Below, in pieces: positions 58,481 to 64,000 of a stretch of 64,000 nt of DNA (positions are counted from its first letter, which is position 1; the number at the start of each line of letters is the position of its first letter). The notes under the pieces are model-generated. The model was not told the origin of the DNA. It ran no database searches and saw only the letters and a list, made by a program, of their open reading frames with translations. Made by a program: the position numbers and the translations under genes. Source of the DNA: RDXT01 sp033765305 (GTDB lineage: Bacteria; Bacteroidota; Bacteroidia; J057); assembly GCA_033765305.1 (NCBI GenBank), contig JANRID010000023.1, positions 40,969 to 104,968 on the forward strand, given 5' to 3'.

Positions 58481-58831
58481 ATGAACCCGCTGGGCTGGAT
58501 TTATCTGGTGCTTTCCCTGGCCTTCCTGCTGCTCGGCTACCTGATCGGGCTGCGGGGCCGGCTGGACCTGCTGGCCAATCGTTCGCAGTCCCGCATCCGG
58601 GACCGCGCGGGGCTGGCGCGCTTCATGGCCACGCACCTGCTGATGGGCGGCGCATCGGCCCTGCTGGCCATCCTGACCTCGCTGGAGGTGATTCCGGCGC
58701 CGGCGGAGGGCTATGTGGCCCTGGCTGCCGTGGCGCTGCTGATCCTGTGGTCGTTCTATATTTCCTTCGAGTCCGGCAAATTTGCAGAGCCGGGCGGCGG
58801 GGGCAATTCTTCTTCCATCCCGAAGGCCTGA
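58481..58831 (+). CDS. Small three-helix membrane protein (116 aa)
   Basis: Three hydrophobic segments (WIYLVLSLAFLLLGYLIGL, HLLMGGASALLAILTSLEV, YVALAAVALLILWSFYISF). The pattern resembles DUF3784-type small membrane proteins, though I am not sure. It starts 22 bases after the TetR gene and ends 57 bases before paaA, so it is probably in the same transcript. Confidence 0.65.
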   Translation: MNPLGWIYLVLSLAFLLLGYLIGLRGRLDLLANRSQSRIRDRAGLARFMATHLLMGGASALLAILTSLEVIPAPAEGYVALAAVALLILWSFYISFESGKFAEPGGGGNSSSIPKA

Positions 58832-58888
58832 ATGCGCCGCAGGAGGCATATTCAGCTGATTCAGAGACTGCTATTATTCGGAGACTAT

Positions 58889-59878
58889 ATGTACGGAAAC
58901 CTGTCTGTCATCGAAATCGACAACCTGGGCACGCGCCTGGAAGACGAAGACCCGCAGAAGCTGGCCGAGTTCGAGGCCCGCATCGAAGCGGGCGAGAAGA
59001 TCGAGCCGCAGGACTGGATGCCCTACGAATACCGCCGCCAGCTGATCCGCATGATCGAGCAGCACGCGCATTCGGAGATCATCGGCGCCCTGCCGGAAGG
59101 GACCTGGATCACGCGCGCGCCGGGCTTCCGCCGCAAGCTGGCCCTCATGGCCAAGGTGCAGGATGAGGTGGGCCACGGCCAGCTGCTCTACGCCGCCGCC
59201 GAGACCCTGGGCAAGCCCCGCGAGCAGATGATCGAAGACCTGATCAACGGCAAGTCCAAGTATTCCAATGTCTTCAATTACCCGGCGGTCACCTGGGCAG
59301 ATTCGGCCATCATCGCCTGGCTGATCGATGCAGGCGCGATCGTCAACCAGGTCACCAATTCCAAAGGCTCCTACGGCCCCTACTGCCGGGCGCTGGAGCG
59401 GATCTGCTACGAAGAGTCCTTCCACCTGAAATACGGCCACGACAACGTGGTGCATCTGGCCACCGGCACGCCGGTCCAGCGCCGGATGGTGCAGGAGGCC
59501 CTCATCCGCTGGTGGCAGCCGATCATGCACTTCTTCGGCCCGCCGGACAAGGCCTCCGTGCATACGGAAAAGCTGGTGAAGTGGAAGGTGAAACTGGCCA
59601 CCAACGACGCCATGCGGCAGGCCTTTCTGGATATGTATGTGCCCAAAATCCGGGAGCTGGGCCTCGAAATTCCCGATCCGGCGCTGCGCAAAGACCCGGA
59701 AAGCGGCCAGTGGCTGTACACCGAGCCCGACTGGGACGAATTCAAGCGGGTCATCAGCGGCGAAGGGCCCTGCAATGCGGAACGGCTGGCGGTGCGCCGC
59801 TGGGCCGAGGAAAAAGGCCGCTGGGTGCGCAAGGCCCTCCTGAATCCGCAGGAGCGCTACACCATGCCCCTGGCCTGA
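58889..59878 (+). CDS. paaA: 1,2-phenylacetyl-CoA epoxidase, catalytic subunit PaaA
   Basis: The di-iron monooxygenase subunit that epoxidises the aromatic ring of phenylacetyl-CoA. PaaA signatures: QDWMPYEYRRQLIRMIEQHAHSEIIGALPEG, AKVQDEVGHGQLLY (EVGH iron ligands), ICYEESFHLKYGHD and WWQPIMHFFGPPD. About 329 residues from the ATG at 58889 (MYGNLSVIE); the frame opens 19 codons earlier. A strong terminator follows, separating it from paaB and paaC. Confidence 0.95.
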   Translation: MYGNLSVIEIDNLGTRLEDEDPQKLAEFEARIEAGEKIEPQDWMPYEYRRQLIRMIEQHAHSEIIGALPEGTWITRAPGFRRKLALMAKVQDEVGHGQLLYAAAETLGKPREQMIEDLINGKSKYSNVFNYPAVTWADSAIIAWLIDAGAIVNQVTNSKGSYGPYCRALERICYEESFHLKYGHDNVVHLATGTPVQRRMVQEALIRWWQPIMHFFGPPDKASVHTEKLVKWKVKLATNDAMRQAFLDMYVPKIRELGLEIPDPALRKDPESGQWLYTEPDWDEFKRVISGEGPCNAERLAVRRWAEEKGRWVRKALLNPQERYTMPLA

Positions 59879-59884
59879 ACATGA

Positions 59885-59925
59885 GATACGCCGCCCCGGG
59901 CGGAGCGGCGTATCCAGACGTTTTT
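59885..59925 (+). terminator. Rho-independent terminator after paaA
   Basis: Perfect 10-bp stem GATACGCCGC (59885-59894) / GCGGCGTATC (59905-59914), with TTTTT at 59921-59925. Confidence 0.85.
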
Positions 59926-59954
59926 CTGCATGAATCTGCGTTCTTTGAGCGGCA

Positions 59955-60392
59955 TCAGAATTGCGTGCCAGCGTTGACCACCACCTTCTGCGGGCGGCAC
60001 TGCTCGCAGTTGGTGCGGACGAAGAATACATTGCCGCGGGCATTGCGCAGGTCGAAAGAGGCTTCAAACTCCTTCTGATCGGCAGCGCCTTCGGCAGCGG
60101 CGACCACGCGGCCGTCGAGCCCCAGCACTTCGATCTTCGGCGCGTAGCTCAGCTGGCGGTTGGCGGCAATTTTCACGGTGAATACGCCGCTGGTCGGGTT
60201 GGGCCCGATGGTCGTCGTCACCCTGAGCGGGCTCACGACCGAATAGGTGGCGGGAGCGCTTTGCCAGGACGAGCTGTAGTCGCTGTTCTGGCTCGAAGAG
60301 CCGCTGCATCCTTGAGCGGATACCGTCGTCGTGACAGCCATCATCAGCAGGCAGGTGATAACGCCCGCCAGCGCTGCGTACAGGTTCTTCAT
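59955..60392 (-). CDS. Short exported protein with T9SS-like sorting domain
   Basis: About 145 residues: signal peptide (MKNLYAALAGVITCLLMMAVTTTVSAQ), a Ser-rich low-complexity stretch (GCSGSSSQNSDYSSSW), then a T9SS type A-like domain (GPNPTSGVFTVKIA, VLGLDGRVVAAAEG, ARGNVFFVRT) and a terminal CEQC pair. It has almost no cargo besides the sorting domain. It lies on the opposite strand between paaA and the EAD11-like gene, interrupting the paa cluster. Start 60392 (60401 also possible). Confidence 0.75.
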   Translation of the reverse strand: MKNLYAALAGVITCLLMMAVTTTVSAQGCSGSSSQNSDYSSSWQSAPATYSVVSPLRVTTTIGPNPTSGVFTVKIAANRQLSYAPKIEVLGLDGRVVAAAEGAADQKEFEASFDLRNARGNVFFVRTNCEQCRPQKVVVNAGTQF

Positions 60393-60531
60393 GGGAAACA
60401 AGTTAAGGTTTGAACATCAAGATACTATTCGTTTTTGAACAAACCAAACTGTTTTTCAGCAATTTGAGCGGCCGCAGGGCCAGCCTGCCCGATGCGGTGT
60501 TTTCCGGTTTCACCCTCCTTTCCCAGCCGAT

Positions 60532-61080
60532 ATGGAAGAACTCCTTCAGCAATTTTCCCCCGGAAGCCAGGCGCTGATCAAGGCCCTGAGCGACCAGCCC
60601 GGCCTGCCCTGGCATGCCTGGGTCCGTGAATGCGCCCTGCGCAAGCGCGAGCTGTCCCGCCCCGAATACATCAAGTGGCTCAGGGACAAGCGCGAAGAAT
60701 CCATCAAAGGCGCCGCCGGCGCCACGGACGATTCGCCTGCGGGCCGCTACCACCTGGGCCTGCTGCCCCTCATCCGCCAGGAAATCCTCGAATCCGATGC
60801 CGCATCGCCCGACCAGCCCGGCGACGCGGAGTCCATCGCGCGCGAGGCCTCGCACCTGATCATGGAGGGCAAGCTGGGCGCTGCCCTGAAAATGGCGCAC
60901 ACCTTCTTCGAGCAGCACAGCCAGTACCGCGACCAGCAGTTCGAGACGGTGCACCTGCTCTCTGAATTCAACCTCTACGAGGAAAAGGAGCGCTCCGGGG
61001 TGATGAACCACGAATCGCTCACTGCGGCCCGCAGCCACATCCGCAATGCCCTGCTCGGCCTGCTCAAAGAACTCAAGTAA
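60532..61080 (+). CDS. EAD11-like domain protein in the paa region
   Basis: 182 residues. The N-terminal ~95 are helical and unassigned. Residues about 105-182 resemble effector-associated domain 11: SHLIMEGKLGAALKMA, then LLSEFNLYEEKERSGVM and SLTAARSHIRNALLGLLKEL, close to the xRxxxLxxxxRxGxIsxEExxxxxNRIxxALLxLLxEL pattern also seen in the membrane protein at 9762. No membrane segment or catalytic domain. It ends 7 bases before paaB, so it is probably co-transcribed with paaB and paaC; why an EAD would be here is unclear. Confidence 0.6.
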   Translation: MEELLQQFSPGSQALIKALSDQPGLPWHAWVRECALRKRELSRPEYIKWLRDKREESIKGAAGATDDSPAGRYHLGLLPLIRQEILESDAASPDQPGDAESIAREASHLIMEGKLGAALKMAHTFFEQHSQYRDQQFETVHLLSEFNLYEEKERSGVMNHESLTAARSHIRNALLGLLKELK

Positions 61081-61087
61081 CCCCGCT

Positions 61088-61597
61088 ATGCCCGACTCCC
61101 TCGACCCCCGCGTCGGCCGCCTCGGCCTCTCCGGCGAATCCGGACCGCTGGAAGCGCCCGCCCTGGACCAGTGGCAGAACTACGAAGTATTCCAGCAGCG
61201 CCGCCGCGGCGAGCAGCATGTGCATGTAGGCGCGCTGCACGCGCCCAATGCGGAGCTGGCCCTGCTGCTGGCCAAGGAGCAGTTTGGCCGCCGCGAGCAG
61301 TGCGCCAGCCTGTGGGTCGTGCGCAGCGCCGATATCCACGCCAGCGCCTACGAGGACGCCGATATGTTCCAGCATGCCTTCGACAAGAGCTACCGCGAGG
61401 GCAGCGGCTACCGCGTGAAGGACACCATCGAAACCTTCAAAGCGCAGCTGGATGCGCTGCTGCTTCAGCCGGAAGTGCCTGCTGCGCAGCCGGAGCCTGC
61501 GGCTCCGCCGGTGCCGCCCGCCGGCACCGATGCCTGGAAAGTCTACCGCCTCCCCGATGCCGGGAAAGGCCCCCGGAAAGTATTTGTGAAGCGGTAA
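61088..61597 (+). CDS. paaB: 1,2-phenylacetyl-CoA epoxidase subunit PaaB
   Basis: About 169 residues, PaaB family: WQNYEVFQQRRRGEQHVHVGALHAPNAELALLLAKEQFGRREQCASLWVVRSADIHAS is its conserved core. PaaB is a small structural subunit of the epoxidase. The C-terminal half beyond about residue 115 is an extension (VPAAQPEPAAPPVPPAG linker plus a short tail) absent from the usual ~95-residue protein. Start at 61088 (MPDSLDPR). Confidence 0.92.
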   Translation: MPDSLDPRVGRLGLSGESGPLEAPALDQWQNYEVFQQRRRGEQHVHVGALHAPNAELALLLAKEQFGRREQCASLWVVRSADIHASAYEDADMFQHAFDKSYREGSGYRVKDTIETFKAQLDALLLQPEVPAAQPEPAAPPVPPAGTDAWKVYRLPDAGKGPRKVFVKR

Positions 61598-61682
61598 TCC
61601 GCAGGACGGACCGCCCGCAGCCCTGCCGGGCCGCCGCATCCCCGGATTCCGCCGGATCACGCCACCTTTCATCCGCATTCCC

Positions 61683-62438
61683 GTGACTGTAGCCGCGATC
61701 AAAGACCTGCTCTACCGCCTCGCCGACGACGCCCTGATCCTCGGCCACCGCAACTCCGAATGGATCGGCATGGGGCCGATCCTGGAGGAAGACATTGCCT
61801 TCGCCTCGATGGCGCAGGATGAAGTGGGGCATGCGCTCTGCTATTACCAGCTGCTGCAGGAGCTGGGCGAGCCTGAGCCCGATCAGGCAGCCTTTGCCCG
61901 CAGCGCGGAGCAGTTCCGCTGCTGCCACCTGGTGGAGCTGCCCATCGGCGACTACGCCTTCAGCCTGGTGCGCCATTACCTCTTCGACATGGCCGACATG
62001 GTGCGGCTGCGCCGCCTGAGCGAGTCGCGCTACCGCCACCTGGCGGAGCTCGCGCGCAAGCTCGCGCGCGAGGAGAAATACCACCAGATGCACGCCCGCA
62101 CCTTTCTCCAGCAGCTGGGCCGCGCCGGCGGCGAGGCCCAGGCACGCCTCCAGGCCGCCCTCGACGAGGCCTATCCCGTGGCGTTCAGCCTCTTCGAGCC
62201 GACGCTGCACAGCGCCACCCTCGCCCAGGAAGGCGTGCAGCCGCTCGAAGACCAGCTGATGAAGGAGTGGCGGCAGGAAGTGGATCCCTTCCTGCGCAGC
62301 TGCGGCCTGCTGCTGCCCGATCCGGGCGACATTACCGAGCATTTCGGCGGGCGCGGCGGGCGGCATACGCCGCATCTGGCCCCGCTGCTGGCCGAGATGA
62401 CTGAGGTCTTCGCCATCGATCCGGCGGCGAAGTGGTAA
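61683..62438 (+). CDS. paaC: 1,2-phenylacetyl-CoA epoxidase subunit PaaC
   Basis: 251 residues with the PaaC ferritin-like helices: DDALILGHRNSEWIGMGPILEEDIAFASMAQDEVGHALCYYQLL and LARKLAREEKYHQMHARTFLQQL. PaaC pairs with PaaA in the epoxidase. Starts with GTG at 61683. paaD and paaE do not follow; the strand switches to unrelated genes. Confidence 0.93.
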   Translation: MTVAAIKDLLYRLADDALILGHRNSEWIGMGPILEEDIAFASMAQDEVGHALCYYQLLQELGEPEPDQAAFARSAEQFRCCHLVELPIGDYAFSLVRHYLFDMADMVRLRRLSESRYRHLAELARKLAREEKYHQMHARTFLQQLGRAGGEAQARLQAALDEAYPVAFSLFEPTLHSATLAQEGVQPLEDQLMKEWRQEVDPFLRSCGLLLPDPGDITEHFGGRGGRHTPHLAPLLAEMTEVFAIDPAAKW

Positions 62439-62443
62439 ATACA

Positions 62444-62486
62444 GCCGGCCGCGCCCCTGGGCCTTGCGGCCCGGAACGCGGCCGGC
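62444..62486. terminator. Large hairpin between convergent paaC and T9SS protein gene
   Basis: GCCGGCCGCG (62444-62453) pairs with CGCGGCCGGC (62477-62486); inside, GGGCC (62459-62463) pairs with GGCCC (62468-62472). No T-run on either side. Confidence 0.6.
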
Positions 62487-62501
62487 ATCTGCCTGGCGCC
62501 G

Positions 62502-63002
62502 TCAGCGGATCCGCTGGATCCGGAAGGTATGCACGGCGCCGCCGGATTCCCCATGCAGCGACAGGAAGTACACCGCCTCCGGCAGCTGGCTCAGATCCAG
62601 CTGGATGCGGGTGCTGCCGCTGATTTCCGCCGTCTGCCGGAAGCCTTCGAGCTCCCGCCCGGCAGCATCGCTCAGGCGCAGCAGCAGGCGCGCGGGGCGG
62701 GCCGCAGACAGCTCCAGCCACAGCAGGTCCGATACGGGATTGGGATAGAGGCGGTACTGCACTTCCAGCACAGGGTCCTGGCTCACGCGGAAGAGATCGC
62801 CCTGCTGGAATCCCTGGGTCAGGATGAAGGCGCCTGCCTCCAGGGCAGCGGCGGCAGGCTGGCCCAGCGTCCAGGACAGCTGCTCGGCGCCGGCCTGCGC
62901 CGAAGCGCCTGCTGCGCCGATGACCTGGCGGTCGAGGCTCTGCGCGGCGGCCCGGCCTGCTCCGCAGGCCCAGAGCGCAATCAGGAGAAGGAGCGGCTTC
63001 AT
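62502..63002 (-). CDS. Short exported protein with T9SS sorting domain
   Basis: 166 residues: signal peptide (MKPLLLLIALWACGAGRAAAQ), a short region (LSWTLGQPAAAALEAGAFILTQGFQQ) typical of small Bacteroidota surface proteins that follow larger fibre-like proteins, and a C-terminal T9SS type A domain (YRLYPNPVSDLLWLEL, LSDAAGRELEG, LPEAVYFLSLHG). Its ATG overlaps the stop of the S74-type protein gene by 4 bases (62999-63002), so the two are coupled. Confidence 0.8.
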   Translation of the reverse strand: MKPLLLLIALWACGAGRAAAQSLDRQVIGAAGASAQAGAEQLSWTLGQPAAAALEAGAFILTQGFQQGDLFRVSQDPVLEVQYRLYPNPVSDLLWLELSAARPARLLLRLSDAAGRELEGFRQTAEISGSTRIQLDLSQLPEAVYFLSLHGESGGAVHTFRIQRIR

Positions 63003-64000
63003 GGGCGTGCAGTAAGCTGACGGACAAGCGCTTTCAGTTCCGCTACTTCCTGCTGCAGCGCCTCGATCTGGGTCTGCTGCTCCTGGATGGCCTTGAGCGC
63101 CACGACGCTCATGCCCGCGTAGTCCACCGTGTACGTCTTCTGGTCGTCGCCGCCGAAGAAGACAAACTGCGGGAAGAGCTTCTCCAGATCCTGCGCGAGG
63201 AAGCCCGAGTAGGTCTTGTCGTTTTCGTGCCCGGTGTATTTGTAGGTCTTGGCCTGCAGCTGCATCACGTTGGGCAGCACGCTGCCCAGGCTGGCGATCT
63301 GGGTCTTGAGCCGGGCATCCGATACGGAGGTGTATGCCCCGGAGGTCTGGTTGATGGTGGCCCGCTTGATGCCCTGCTTGTAGAATTCAAAGTCGCCCGT
63401 GGTGTTGGACGTGTAGAGGTTCCAGTAGTGGGCGTTGGAGCCCTCGTTCTGGATGCGCACGCCGTCGTTGGAGCCGCCGAAGTTGGTGTGGTACATATGC
63501 AGCTCAGCGCGCGGCGGGCTGCCGGCGGGGATGTTGATGCCGATGCGGGGCTCGCGCATGACCTCGAACTCGATGGCCCATTTGCCCATGTGCTGGCTGA
63601 AGATGCCGATGATGGAGTCGGGCTCCGACATGCCGATAAAGGCCCGGTCGAAGGTGCCGGCGTTGTTCTGGAACCAGATGCCGGGCGAATTGCTCAGGTT
63701 GCCGGTGGAGCGCAGGCGCATGCGGCCTAGCGCGTCGAGGGGAAAGTCGGGATTTTCGACGCCAATGCCCATGTGTCCGCTGCTGAGCTCGAAGGCGAAC
63801 CTCCGGGCCGATCCGTCGCGGAAGTACAGGACATCGGTGGTGTCCTTGTATTCGATGCCCCAGGTGGGGAAGCTGGGCGAATGGGAGATGACCATGCGGT
63901 CGGCATTCTGGGTGCCGCCGCTGAACATCTGGATCATGGGCGAGTTGGGCAGGGCCGTGGCGGGGAAGCGGATGGTGGCGTTGTCGTCGGTGAAGATCAC
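62999..64000 (-). CDS. C-terminal part of a tail-fibre-like protein with S74 intramolecular chaperone domain (5' end outside window)
   Basis: 333 residues are visible and the frame is open at 64000, so the N-terminus is missing. The body has repeated beta segments (GMGIGVENPDFPLDALGRMRLRS-like) as in trimeric fibre proteins. The C-terminal ~110 residues are a Peptidase S74/endosialidase chaperone domain: SDARLKTQIASLGSVLPNVMQL, YSGFLAQDLEKLFPQFV, VDYAGMSVVALKAIQEQQ, ending in a coiled coil. In Bacteroidota such proteins are cell-surface fibres co-encoded with short T9SS proteins, as here. Confidence 0.85.
   Translation of the reverse strand: MIFTDDNATIRFPATALPNSPMIQMFSGGTQNADRMVISHSPSFPTWGIEYKDTTDVLYFRDGSARRFAFELSSGHMGIGVENPDFPLDALGRMRLRSTGNLSNSPGIWFQNNAGTFDRAFIGMSEPDSIIGIFSQHMGKWAIEFEVMREPRIGINIPAGSPPRAELHMYHTNFGGSNDGVRIQNEGSNAHYWNLYTSNTTGDFEFYKQGIKRATINQTSGAYTSVSDARLKTQIASLGSVLPNVMQLQAKTYKYTGHENDKTYSGFLAQDLEKLFPQFVFFGGDDQKTYTVDYAGMSVVALKAIQEQQTQIEALQQEVAELKALVRQLTARP

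Overview
The window looks like a chromosomal segment of a GC-rich member of the Bacteroidota, most likely from the Saprospiria (Saprospiraceae/Lewinellaceae-like). Supporting signs are TAnnTTTG-type -7 promoter boxes in front of many genes, several secreted proteins with type IX secretion (T9SS) C-terminal sorting domains, many lipoproteins and DUF1015 next to serC. This assignment is inference from gene content and promoter style. I saw no rRNA or tRNA gene, CRISPR array, transposase or reverse transcriptase.

Layout. 0-3.6 kb: a LuxE-like acyl-protein synthetase, a vanadium haloperoxidase/PAP2-type lipoprotein and xseA. 3.6-13.9 kb: an accessory island bounded by clusters of a ~178 bp GC-rich repeat. 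It carries three trypsin-like peptidase modules, three formylglycine-generating-enzyme-like (FGE/C-type-lectin fold) modules and a membrane protein with an N-terminal domain resembling effector-associated domain 11 (EAD11). 14-20.4 kb: an esterase, a vWA-like protein, two short-chain dehydrogenases, an MlaE-like permease and a TIR-domain protein. 20.6-25.3 kb: a tight operon for a 2-oxoacid:ferredoxin oxidoreductase with a GltD-like/ferredoxin fusion. 25.3-30.4 kb: a di-haem peroxidase family protein, a PhoX-like T9SS protein and an unknown membrane-anchored protein. 30.6-38.2 kb: clpB and a polyhydroxyalkanoate set (phaB, phaC, phaE, phaA). 38.3-44.4 kb: a minus-strand run with serC, DUF1015, a Tat-exported sugar-isomerase-like protein, PrsW and TIGR02757. 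44.5-50.4 kb: a histidine kinase, ppa, acs and a large unknown protein. 50.4-56.05 kb: three paralogous lipoproteins, a coiled-coil protein and a frameshifted T9SS protein, flanked by two copies of a perfect 17-bp-stem hairpin. 56.1-64 kb: a secreted subtilase, a TetR regulator with an operator-like palindrome, paaA, an EAD11-like protein, paaB, paaC, two small T9SS proteins and the C-terminal part of an S74-chaperone protein that runs off the window.

The most interesting system is the 3.6-13.9 kb island. The three FGE-type genes end in a nearly identical 3' cassette. Inside it, differing codons in two of the genes all end in C, as expected from A-specific mutagenesis of AAC codons in a diversity-generating retroelement (DGR) template. 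All three stop codons are followed by the same tandem hairpins. In one gene an AT-rich body switches abruptly to the GC-rich conserved cassette just upstream of the variable region. The peptidase module is fused to the FGE module in two genes and encoded as a separate overlapping gene in the third. No template repeat or reverse transcriptase is present here, so if this is a live DGR it would have to act from elsewhere in the genome. Trypsin-like, FGE-like and EAD modules belong to diversified conflict/sensor systems reported from multicellular bacteria. This island looks like a secreted, end-homogenised version of that theme.

Metabolically the window suggests acetate/acetyl-CoA handling (Acs, thiolase, PHA synthesis), reductive or oxidative 2-oxoacid metabolism via ferredoxin, and aerobic phenylacetyl-CoA degradation. 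The paa genes are split by a strong terminator after paaA and by a minus-strand gene.
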